NCBI RefSeq assembly: GCF_048569485.1
Contig: NC_134356.1
Span: forward strand, 466,879,820-466,943,819
Direction: 5' to 3'
Source: Anomaloglossus baeobatrachus
Taxonomy: Eukaryota > Chordata > Amphibia > Anura > Aromobatidae
DNA length: 64,000 nt
Shown: positions 35,082 to 43,756 of the stretch, one piece after another
Position numbering within the stretch: position 1 is the first letter of the stretch
Layout: each line of letters starts with the position of its first letter
The notes under the pieces: generated by a model
Database searches by the model: none
Seen by the model: only the letters and a program-made list of their open reading frames with translations
What the model was told of the DNA's origin: nothing
Position numbers and translations under genes: made by a program

Positions 35082-36524
35082 CTACGGGGGTGTCACTGCC
35101 GCCTGCAGGACTCTTCTACCTAAGCTGGCATCCGCCGAAGCATAGGTATGCACCTGATAATGCTTGGTGAAAGTGTGCAGACTCGACCAGGTAGCTGCCT
35201 GGCACACCTGCTGAGCCGTAGCCTGGTGTCGTAATGCCCAGGACGCACCCACGGCTCTGGTTGAGTGGGCTTTTAGCCCTGAAGGAACCGGAAGCCCCGC
35301 AGAACGGTAGGCCTCTAGAATTGGTTCTTTGATCCATCGAGCCAGGGTGGCTTTAGAAGCCTGCAACCCCTTGCGCGGACCAGCGACAAGGACAAAAAGT
35401 GCATCGGAACGGCGCATGGGCGCCGTGCGGGAAATGTAGATTCTGAGTGCTCTCACCAGATCTAGCAAACGTAAGTCCTTTTCATACCGGTGAACCGGAT
35501 GAGGACAAAAGGAAGGCAAGGATATATCCTGATTAAGATGAAACGAGGATACGACCTTAGGGAGAAACTCCGGAATGGGGCGCAGCACTACCTTGTCCTG
35601 GTGGAACACCAGGAAGGGAGCCTTGGATGACAGAGCTGCCAGCTCCGACACTCGCCGAAGCGATGTGATCGCAACAAGAAACGCCACTTTCTGTGACAGG
35701 CGAGAAAAGGAAACTTCCTTCAGAGGCTCGAAAGGCGGCTTCTGGAGAGCAACTAGTACCCTGTTCAGATCCCATGGATCTAACGGCCGCCTGTACGGGG
35801 GCACAATATGACAGACCCCCTGCAGAAACGTGCGCACCTTAGGAAGACGTGCTAGACGCTTCTGAAAAAACACGGATAGTGCCGAGACTTGCCCTTTAAG
35901 GGAGCTGAGCGACAAGCCCTTTTCCAACCCCGATTGCAGGAAGGAAAGAAAGGTGGGCAATGCAAATGGCCAAGGGGATACTCTCTGTGCAGAGCACCAG
36001 GATAAGAAAATCTTCCACGTTCTGTGGTAGATCTTAGCAGACGTTGACTTCCTAGCTTGTCTCATTGTGGCTACGACTCCTTGAGATAATCCTGCGGACG
36101 CTAGGATCCAGGACTCAATGGCCACACAGTCAGGTTCAGGGCCGCAGAATTCTGATGGAAAAACGGCCCTTGGGACAGTAAGTCTGGTCGGTCTGGCAGT
36201 GACCACGGTCGACCGACCGTGAGATGCCACAGATCCGGATACCACGATCTCCTCGGCCAGTCTGGGGCGACGAGTATGACGCGGCTGCAATCGGATCTGA
36301 TCTTGCGTAACACTCTGGGCAAGAGTGCCAGAGGTGGGAAGACGTATGGGAGCCGGAACTGCGACCAATCTTGAACTAATGCGTCTGCCGCCAGAGCTCT
36401 TTGATCGCGCGACCTCGCCATGAATGCCGGGACCTTGTTGTTGTGCCGGGACGCCATTAGGTCGACGTCCGGCACTCCCCATCGGCGACAGATTTCCTGA
36501 AACACGTCCGGGTGAAGGGACCAC
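35082..36524 (-). CDS. DIRS tyrosine recombinase ORF (fossil)
   Basis: 480-codon frame. The C-terminal about 330 residues form a tyrosine recombinase: an N-terminal core-binding part (KSTSAKIYHRTWKIFLSWCS), then TSLRRVSELAAL with the first catalytic Arg, KAHSTRAVGASWA with the H-x-x-R pair, and WSSLHTFTKHY with the Tyr nucleophile. In DIRS elements this enzyme integrates a circular DNA without target duplication. The ORF overlaps the end of the upstream polymerase region, as usual in this family. Confidence 0.85.
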   Translation of the reverse strand: MVPSPGRVSGNLSPMGSAGRRPNGVPAQQQGPGIHGEVARSKSSGGRRISSRLVAVPAPIRLPTSGTLAQSVTQDQIRLQPRHTRRPRLAEEIVVSGSVASHGRSTVVTARPTRLTVPRAVFPSEFCGPEPDCVAIESWILASAGLSQGVVATMRQARKSTSAKIYHRTWKIFLSWCSAQRVSPWPFALPTFLSFLQSGLEKGLSLSSLKGQVSALSVFFQKRLARLPKVRTFLQGVCHIVPPYRRPLDPWDLNRVLVALQKPPFEPLKEVSFSRLSQKVAFLVAITSLRRVSELAALSSKAPFLVFHQDKVVLRPIPEFLPKVVSSFHLNQDISLPSFCPHPVHRYEKDLRLLDLVRALRIYISRTAPMRRSDALFVLVAGPRKGLQASKATLARWIKEPILEAYRSAGLPVPSGLKAHSTRAVGASWALRHQATAQQVCQAATWSSLHTFTKHYQVHTYASADASLGRRVLQAAVTPP

Positions 36525-38247
36525 TCCCCTGCGTCCATGCCCTGGCGACTGAGGAAGTCTGCTCCCAATTTTCTACGCCTGGGATGTGAACCGCGGATAT
36601 GGTGGAGGCTGTGTCCTCCACCCACATTAGAATGCGCCGGACTTCTTGGAATGCTTGCCGACTGCGCGTCCCTCCTTGGTGGTTGATGTATGCCACCGCT
36701 GTGGAGTTGTCCGACTGGATTCGGATCTGCTTTCCTTCCAGCCACTGTTGGAAGGCCAGTAGGGCAAGATACACTGCCCTGATTTCCAGAACATTGATCT
36801 GAAGGGTGGACTCCTGCGGAGTCCACGTCCCCTGGGCCCTGTGGTGGAGAAACACTGCTCCCCACCCTGACAGACTCGCATCTGTCGTGACCACTGCCCA
36901 GGATGGGGGCAGGAAGGATCTTCCCTGAGACAATGAGGTGGGAAGGAGCCACCATTGTAGAGAGTCCTTGGCCGTCTGGGAAAGAGAGACTTTCCTGTCC
37001 AGGGACGTTGACTTCCCGTCCCATTGGCGGAGAATGTCCCATTGAAGTGGGCGCAGATGAAACTGCGCAAAGGGAACTGCTTCCATGGCTGCCACCATCT
37101 TCCCGAGGAAGTGCATGAGGCGCCGTAAGGGGTGCGACTGGCCTTGAAGGAGGGATTGCACCCCTGTCTGTAGGGACCGCTGCTTGTTCAGCGGAAGCTT
37201 CACTCTCGCTGCTCGAGTATGAAACTCCATGCCAAGATACGTTAGCGACTGTGACGGTGACAGATTCGACTTTGGAAAGTTGATGATCCATCCGAACGTC
37301 TGTAGAGTCTCCAGCGTAGCATGTAGACTGAGTTGGCATGCCTCTTGAGAGGGTGCCTTGACAAGTAGATCGTCTAGGTAAGGGATCACCGAGTGTCCCT
37401 GAGAGTGCAAGACTGCTACCACCGCCGCCATGACCTTGGTGAAGACCCGGGGGGCTGTCGCCAGACCGAATGGCAGAGCTACGAACTGAAGATGGTCGTT
37501 TCCTATCACAAAACGTAGAAAACGTTGATGTTCTGTAGCAATTGGCACGTGGAGATAAGCATCTTTGATGTCTATTGAGGCAAGGAAGTCTCCTTGAGAC
37601 ATTGAGGCAACGACAGAGCGGAGGGTTTCCATCCGGAACCGTCTGGCGTGCACATGTTTGTTGAGCAGCTTTAGATCCAGAACAGGACGGAACGAGCCGT
37701 CCTTTTTTGGAACCACAAAGAGATTGGAGTAAAACCCTCGCCCTTGTTCCTGAGGCGGTACAGGAACCACTACTCCTTCCGCTCTTAGGGAGTCCACCGC
37801 CTGCAGCAGGGCATCTGCTCGGTCTGGATGTGGGGAGGTTCTGAAGAACCGAGCTGGAGGACGAGAACTGAACTCGATTCTGTACCCGCGAGACAAAATG
37901 TTTGTCACCCACCGGTCTTTGACCTGTGACGTCCAAATGTCGGAAAAGCGGGAGAGCCTGCCCCCAACCGGAGATGCGGAGGGGGGGGGCTGGAAGTCAT
38001 GAGGTAGCCGCTTTGGAAGCGGTTCCTCCATTTGCTTTCTTGGGGCGTGCGTGAGCCCGCCAGGAATCTGAGACTCTTTGCGTCCTCTGAGTCCCTTTGG
38101 ACGAGGAGAATTGTGTCTTGCCCGAACCTCGAAAGGACTGAAACCTCTGCTGCCATTTTTTCTGCTGAGGTTTGCTTGATCTGGGCTGGGGTAAGGAAGA
38201 GTCTTTACCCTTGGACTGTTTAATGATGTCAGCCAATGGCTCGCCAA
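36457..38247 (-). CDS. DIRS reverse transcriptase/RNase H region (fossil)
   Basis: 596-codon frame. The reverse transcriptase has KLLNKHVHARRFRMETL, then DIKDAYLHVPI (first catalytic Asp), LPFGLATAPRVFTKVM, and YLDDLLV (the YxDD box). RNase H follows with TTDASLSGWGA and QSDNSTAVAYINHQGG. A second, overlapping frame at 36101-37936 carries C-terminal DIRS polymerase-region sequence; about one apparent break affects the region. Copying of element RNA into DNA is the known role. Confidence 0.85.
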   Translation of the reverse strand: MASHWLTSLNSPRVKTLPYPSPDQANLSRKNGSRGFSPFEVRARHNSPRPKGLRGRKESQIPGGLTHAPRKQMEEPLPKRLPHDFQPPPSASPVGGRLSRFSDIWTSQVKDRWVTNILSRGYRIEFSSRPPARFFRTSPHPDRADALLQAVDSLRAEGVVVPVPPQEQGRGFYSNLFVVPKKDGSFRPVLDLKLLNKHVHARRFRMETLRSVVASMSQGDFLASIDIKDAYLHVPIATEHQRFLRFVIGNDHLQFVALPFGLATAPRVFTKVMAAVVAVLHSQGHSVIPYLDDLLVKAPSQEACQLSLHATLETLQTFGWIINFPKSNLSPSQSLTYLGMEFHTRAARVKLPLNKQRSLQTGVQSLLQGQSHPLRRLMHFLGKMVAAMEAVPFAQFHLRPLQWDILRQWDGKSTSLDRKVSLSQTAKDSLQWWLLPTSLSQGRSFLPPSWAVVTTDASLSGWGAVFLHHRAQGTWTPQESTLQINVLEIRAVYLALLAFQQWLEGKQIRIQSDNSTAVAYINHQGGTRSRQAFQEVRRILMWVEDTASTISAVHIPGVENWEQTSSVARAWTQGSGPFTRTCFRKSVADGECRTST

Positions 38248-39484
38248 ACAGTCTATCTCTAGATAAAGGCAAGCTGGTTAAACATTTTTTGGAACCAGCA
38301 TCTGCTTTCCAGTCCTTTAACCACAAGGCTCTGCGCAAAACTACCGAATTGGCGGACGCCATTGAGGTGCGGCTGGTAGATTCTAGGACCGCATTGATAG
38401 CGTAAGACGCAAACGCAGACATCTGCGAGGTAAGGGACGCCACTTGCGGCGCCGCTGGATGTATGATAGCATCCACTTTTGCTAAACCAGCTGAAATAGC
38501 TTGGAGTGCCCATACGGCTGCGAATGCTGGAGCAAACGACGCGCCGATAGCTTCATAGACAGATTTTAACCAAAGGTCCATCTGTCTGTCATTGGCATCC
38601 TTAAGTGAAGCGCCATCCTCCACTGCAACTATGGATCTAGCTGCAAGTTTGGAAATCGGGGGGTCTACTTTTGGACACTGGGTCCAGCGCTTGACCACAT
38701 CAGGGGGGAAAGGAAAACGTGTATCCTTAGAACGTTTAGAGAAACGCCTTTCTGGATGAGCGTCGTGTTTCTGGATTGATTCTCTGAAGTCAGAGTGATC
38801 CAAGAAAGCACTCAATTTACGCTTGGGATAGAGGAAACGAAACTTCTGCTCTGCAGCTGCCTCCTCTGCAGAAGGAGCTGGGGGAGAAATATCCAACAGT
38901 CTATTGATGGCTGAGATAAGATCGTTTACCATGGCGTCCCCATCCGGGGTATCCAGATTGAGAGGGGTTCCAGGATAAGACTCCTGATCACTCTCTTCAG
39001 ACGCATCACAGGGCGACTGATTGCGCTGAGACCCTGAGCAGTGTGATGACGTTGAGGGTCTTTCCCAGCGAGCTCGCTTAGGGTGGCTGGGGCTATCATC
39101 TGAGTCATAATACTCAGCCTGGGAAGCCGGGGACCCCCTTGCAGTCTGGACTAATTCCAACTGAGGGGGATTAGAGGACAGAGACCTCGCCGTGTCCATA
39201 GACTGAGCCCCAGTCATGGATTGCAAAGTTTCAAGGATCTTTGCCATAGTCACAGACATTCCATCAGCAAAAACTGCAAAGTCTGTCCCTGACACCGGGG
39301 CAGGACTTACAAGCGTCTCAGCCTGGGTCACTACCTCTCCGGACTCCGGCTGGCGAAGCAGCACCGGATCTGAGCATTGCACACAATGGGGGTCTTTGGA
39401 ACCTGCTGGTAGAGCAGCCCCACATGCAGCACACGCAGTGTACACAGCCCTAGCCTTGGCAGCCTTGCGTTTTGTGGATGACAT
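37997..39484 (-). CDS. DIRS gag-like ORF (fossil)
   Basis: 495-codon frame, first in the element. The N-terminus has a CAACGAAL...CVQC zinc-ribbon-like cluster. The middle is Ser/acid-rich, followed by a helical region (MSAFASYAINAVLEST) and a basic, Gln/Ser-rich C-terminus. Size, position and composition fit the ORF1 of vertebrate DIRS elements; no enzyme domain is expected. Confidence 0.75.
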   Translation of the reverse strand: MSSTKRKAAKARAVYTACAACGAALPAGSKDPHCVQCSDPVLLRQPESGEVVTQAETLVSPAPVSGTDFAVFADGMSVTMAKILETLQSMTGAQSMDTARSLSSNPPQLELVQTARGSPASQAEYYDSDDSPSHPKRARWERPSTSSHCSGSQRNQSPCDASEESDQESYPGTPLNLDTPDGDAMVNDLISAINRLLDISPPAPSAEEAAAEQKFRFLYPKRKLSAFLDHSDFRESIQKHDAHPERRFSKRSKDTRFPFPPDVVKRWTQCPKVDPPISKLAARSIVAVEDGASLKDANDRQMDLWLKSVYEAIGASFAPAFAAVWALQAISAGLAKVDAIIHPAAPQVASLTSQMSAFASYAINAVLESTSRTSMASANSVVLRRALWLKDWKADAGSKKCLTSLPLSRDRLFGEPLADIIKQSKGKDSSLPQPRSSKPQQKKWQQRFQSFRGSGKTQFSSSKGTQRTQRVSDSWRAHARPKKANGGTASKAATS

Positions 39485-40502
39485 GTTGCTGCCTCCTCAG
39501 AGCGATCTGGGGTATCCAGCCAGGAAGCGACCTCACAGTGCAAGAAATAAATAAATATATATATCTGGTGACACAGTACACCAATACACACTGAGGCACT
39601 AGAGGGGCCAGCTGAAATGCCGCTTACCGCCCGCTTAAGAGCGGGTGTGTGGTCGCCAAAAGCCCCCTAGTCCAGGTCTCCCAGAGCCTTGCGTCCTTCC
39701 TCTAGCCAGACTGCATGTAATGGCTGCCGGCGTCCTGGGAGAGGAGGGGGGGCGGGCCCTGGGCGTTCCTGACTAAGAGCGGGAAGCCTGCTTCCCTCTG
39801 TGCCTAGTGAGAGGGCTGGAGCATGTAAATCAGGCTCCAGCCCTCGTCGCTGCTGCGAAACAGCGTCTCTCCCCTACCCTGATTGACAGGGTGGGGGCGG
39901 GAACGAAGCGGAGCTAGGCCGCAAAAGCCGGGGACTGGATTTATAAACGCCGCCGCCGTAAAAGCGCGGTCGGCGTGTCCCCGGCGCACCACAAGTCACA
40001 GCAGCGCCGCCCGGTCCAGTGGGGGTCGGCGCTGCGTTCCCACAACACAAAGTCCCCCAGTAAACTGTAGGAACACTAACTCCAACGTTACGGTCCCCGG
40101 CGCACTACAACACCCAGCCAGCCCGGAGTGTGTCTGTGCCTGCCGGGGACACAGAGTACCTGTATGATGCAGGGCCATATCCCTGATTGTACTCCTGCTC
40201 CATATCCATCAGGTTCAACTGGGTCTGTGGATGGAGCCCGGCGTCAGAGCTTAGAAGCCGGCAGGATCCCACTTCCACAGAGCCCTACAAGGGGATGTGG
40301 AAGGAAAACAGCATGTGGGGCTCCAGCCCCTGTACCAGCAATAGGTACCTCAACCTTACAACACCATCCACGGGTGAGAAGGGAGCATGCTGGGGGCCCT
40401 ATATGGGCCCTCTTTTCTTCCATCCGAAATAGTCAGCAGCTACTGCTGACTAAAATCTGTGGAGCTATGCGTGGATGTCTGACCTCCTTCGCACAAAGCT
40501 TG

Positions 40503-40633
40503 AAAACTGGAGAACCCGTGATACCACGGGGGGGTATAGCCAGAAGGGGAGGGGCCTTGCACTTTTTAGTGTAGTGCTTTGTGTGGCCTCCGGAGGGCAG
40601 TAGCTATACCCCAATCGTCTGGGTCTCCCAATA
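40503..40633. repeat. DIRS inverted terminal repeat, right
   Basis: Reverse complement of 34641-34771; includes CCGTGATACCACGG and ends TCGTCTGGGTCTCCCAATA. The outer tip runs to 40646 and ends CTGAAGAA. Confidence 0.9.
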
Positions 40634-40707
40634 GAGCGCTGAAGAAAGGTGCAGTTGAAAACGCTGCAGAAAAGCATGAAAAAACGCACCGTGGACACAG
40701 GGCCTAA

Positions 40708-41226
40708 GGGTCATTCAGAAGATGCCCCGGACTGTTGGAAACACATCTATGCGAGTAAAATCGGTCCGACTGGGCTGAAAAATACTCGGCTGATTTTAGT
40801 TCACGTTAGGTGCGAGTGCAACGCAAGTGCGATGCTTTTTGCTCGCGTGTGTGTCGCGATTGCGATGCTAGTTTCATGCAACATCTTAATTAGATAAAAG
40901 CTATTACACATGTGTCATTTAATTAACCTATGGGAATGTGATGTCACATTCATCTAATGTGCGAAGTTACTGCCACACTCGCAAATGTGAACGGTGGTGC
41001 GCGTGTGTGATGCTACTTTTAATCCCCTTCCATAGGAAATCATTGGGACAAATGGTGCGAGAAACTCGCAAAAAAGCAGCATGCTGCGATTTTTTTCTCG
41101 GTCCGATTTGGACTGAGAAAAAAATCGCAGATGAGAGCTGAATCATTGACTAACATGTGTCCGATTTCAATGCGAGTTTTTCTCGCATTGCTCTACTGCG
41201 AGAAACTCGCAAGTGAGAAGCAGCCC
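40708..41226. mobile_element. Miniature element with TAA target duplication
   Basis: Starts GGGTCATTCAGAAGATGCCC and ends GAAGCAGCCC. TAA stands at 40705-40707 and 41227-41229. The interior contains many CGCGAGT/ACTCGCA motifs. The left TAA is shared with the right border of the element 33878-40704. Confidence 0.65.
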
Positions 41227-41229
41227 TAA

Positions 41230-42144
41230 TAGTCATAGCAGTCAGAATTTTCTTATTTTTATATGTGTTATTATATGACATGTTGCATATTTGTGCTTAT
41301 AAAGCCGTGGTCACATGTTGCATAAATTCTGTGTTTTTTGTTTCTGCCGCTGTCTGCACCAAACTACACAATAACAACCTTCTCTGGTTATTCCATTTTT
41401 ACTGCATTTTTTCTGCCTTTTCTCCATTATCTAATGCGTTTTTGGTTCAGATGTGAATCTGCATTTTTAAGTGTTTTTATTGTACAGAGAAGATTTTTTC
41501 TGCCTTTTTTTTAAACTCCTCATAGAAACCTCTAGAGAAAAAAAAAACAAAACCGCAGAGTTCAGCGGCGTCTTCTCATGGAATCACATCCACTTTGCTT
41601 GGACAATTAAACAAAGCAGAATAAATGTGCAAAAAAACAGCAGAAAAAAATGCAGCATTTACACTACATGTGAACACGGACTAATTGACCAAGCAAAGTG
41701 GATCAGACGTCATGAGATCTCCGCCCTTTTGCATTTAAAGACACCACTGAACTGTGCGGATTTGGTGTTTTTTTTCTTTATAAGCCTCAGGATTCACATC
41801 TGCACCAAACATGTATCAAATAAGGGGACAATGCATAAAAAATACTGCAAACATGCAATAATCAGATGTTATTGCGCTCGTGGTGCGGACTCCTGCAGAA
41901 AAAATGCAGCATTTACGCTATATTTTTATTGCATTTTTTATGGGTTTTAATAAAGCAAAATAATAAATTGCGCCATTTTTTTTACACCATTTACCGATCC
42001 CCATCAATAATCTGATCGTTGTGTTGTTTGGGTCGTTACGATTACAGGGACACCAAATATGTCCATGTTATTTGCCGATTTGTGATGTTTATTATTTCAT
42101 AAAAAATTGTAATAAAATTACATTATTGTATTTATCTATTATTT

Positions 42145-42147
<3 letters not shown>
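41230..42147. repeat. Foldback-containing AT-rich repeat
   Basis: No gene. A segment near 41575-41605 (CATCCACTTTGCTTGG) is the inverse of one near 41690-41725 (CCAAGCAAAGTGGATC), giving a hairpin with a loop of about 90 bp. The outer parts (GTGTTTTTTGTTTCTGC and GGTGTTTTTTTTCTTTATAAG) look like decayed miniature-element DNA. Confidence 0.4.
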
Positions 42148-42184
<37 letters not shown>

Positions 42185-42244
42185 TATATTTTTTATACAA
42201 TAGAAAAAACAGAATGAAACAGGGGTTCCCTTGCTGGTTTCCCA

Positions 42245-42287
<43 letters not shown>
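42148..42287. repeat. (TA)n microsatellites
   Basis: Two pure TA runs, at about 42148-42188 and 42249-42287, around a 60-bp unique spacer. Confidence 0.95.
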
Positions 42288-42291
<4 letters not shown>

Positions 42292-42748
42292 CCATCCGTC
42301 CCTGCATCCCTCCATCCATCCCTCCATCCATCCTTTTATCCGTCCATCCATCCCTCCCTCCCTCCATCCCTCCATCCATCCCTCCCTCCATCCATCCCTC
42401 CATCCATGCATTCATCCATCCCTCCATCCCTCCATCCATCCCTCCCTCCCTCCATCCATCCATCCCTCCATCCATCCCTCCATCTGTCCATCCCTCCAAC
42501 CCTCCATCCATCCATCCGTCCATCACTCCATCCATCCATCCGTCCATCCATCCATCCCTCCATCCTTCCATCCCTCCATCCATCCCTCCCTCCATCCATC
42601 CATCCATCCATCCATCCCTCCATCCATCCCTCCATCCCTCCCTCCCTCCATCCCTCCATCCCTCCATCCATCCATCCATCCATCCCTCCATCCATCCATA
42701 CCTCCATCCATCCCTCCATCCATCCATCCATCCATCCATCCCTCCATC
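42288..42748. repeat. (CCAT/CCCT)n tetranucleotide array
   Basis: About 460 bp of mixed CCAT, CCCT and CCGT units. It yields long artefactual frames on both strands (HPSI or MDGW repeats) with no codon-level constraint. Confidence 0.95.
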
Positions 42749-42780
42749 TGGAGTACCAGTGACGATTCCACCAAAACACA

Positions 42781-43692
42781 TCTAAATCCTAGTTCTCTTC
42801 TCTACACTGGGCATAGAGGGTTAACCATGTAAGGGGATGGTCGCCATGGGAACGAGTCCCTGGGTATAGCCAGCCTGGTGGGAGGGGTCAGTCAGTCGAG
42901 TGGTAGAGTTGGAGAGTGTAGCACACAGGAGAGGTGTGCGGACATGCCTGAGCTGGTTCCGTGTAACTGTGACCCCGGGGGCACAGAAGAGAGGTCGCCA
43001 GGATGGGTACCGAGATACCCCTGGGACCGGAGCATGAACGGGGCACAGGGCCCTTGGTCAAGCGCAAGTTTCAGACTGTTTGGCAAATACCTGCATGGTG
43101 AGGACACCTTCATGGATTTCATCGAACCAAATAATCCGGGGGCATCAGCAGTAAAATAGGATCGGGGTTTGGACACTTACCTCCCCGCAGTGTCCGCACT
43201 GCCCACCGTACGGAGGAGACAGTAGCCGAAAAGGGACAGTAGGGGTTCCCAAATGCTTCAAGCTATGGGGACTCAATCTACAGAGAGCCCCAGGGACAGA
43301 GCAGCCTGGGTCACTACATTGGCACTGGTCCTCCAAGGGACTTGAACCAGCAATACCTGGGTCCACAGTGAGTAGAGACTGTTAAAGACAACCTGGTGTG
43401 GTCTCCATTATTGCCCCCACTACATCTCCCAAACCCAGCCCTACCTGCGGAGGGCCTACCATCACAGCTGCCACTACCACCAGCCCTGTGAGAACCCACA
43501 TTGAGCAGCGGCGGTTCTCCATCATTAACCACAACCCACAGGTGGCGTCACATGACAAAAACTCTTATCTCCCCTGTAAATGCCCCCCATTAACAAAAGG
43601 GGCTGAGAGCATGGGACCGGGCAATGGCAACCAGAGTAACATTCCCATTTGTTACTGCCCGGGACCGAGTACCCCCTTCTCTGGGCACTACA
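42781..43692 (+). mobile_element. Solo LTR, 5' truncated (fossil)
   Basis: Ends GGGCACTACA and aligns by eye with the end of the LTR at 21707-28225 (shared CCCGGGACCGAGTACCCC). Primer-site-like TGGCGTCA at 43543-43550. The start is lost near the microsatellite. Confidence 0.6.
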
Positions 43693-43756
43693 CATACAAG
43701 ACCACTGATAATCTCCCTCGATCTGGAGCTCCACGCAAGATCTCACCCCATGGGGT

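Larger units (their letters stand above)
34595..40646 (-). mobile_element. DIRS-type tyrosine-recombinase retrotransposon (fossil, nearly whole)
   Basis: A 6.05-kb element read on the minus strand: gag-like ORF, then reverse transcriptase/RNase H, then tyrosine recombinase. It has inverted terminal repeats (34641-34771 against 40503-40633) with unequal outer tips, and an internal complementary region at 34919-35019 that joins the complements of both tips, as expected for DIRS1-like elements. The edges share the trinucleotide GAA. No LTRs or target duplication. Close to complete, with about one apparent break in the polymerase region; long open frames and sharp ends suggest a fairly young insertion. 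Confidence 0.9.
33878..40704. mobile_element. TAA-flanked miniature element hosting a DIRS insertion
   Basis: Ends GGCTATGTGTCCACGTTGC and, inverted, GGCCCTGTGTCCACGGTGC, with TAA at 33875-33877 and 40705-40707. Its own sequence is 33878-34594 plus 40647-40704, about 0.78 kb, rich in AAACGCATG and AAAGCAGGT motifs. The DIRS element 34595-40646 is inserted in it. Likely PIF/Harbinger-type by TIR and TAA duplication. Confidence 0.75.

Noticed and set aside
42146-42785. Long open frames on both strands (HPSI-rich and MDGW-rich)
   Set aside because: They are translations of a CCAT/CCCT tetranucleotide array; all frames stay open because the repeat lacks stops.
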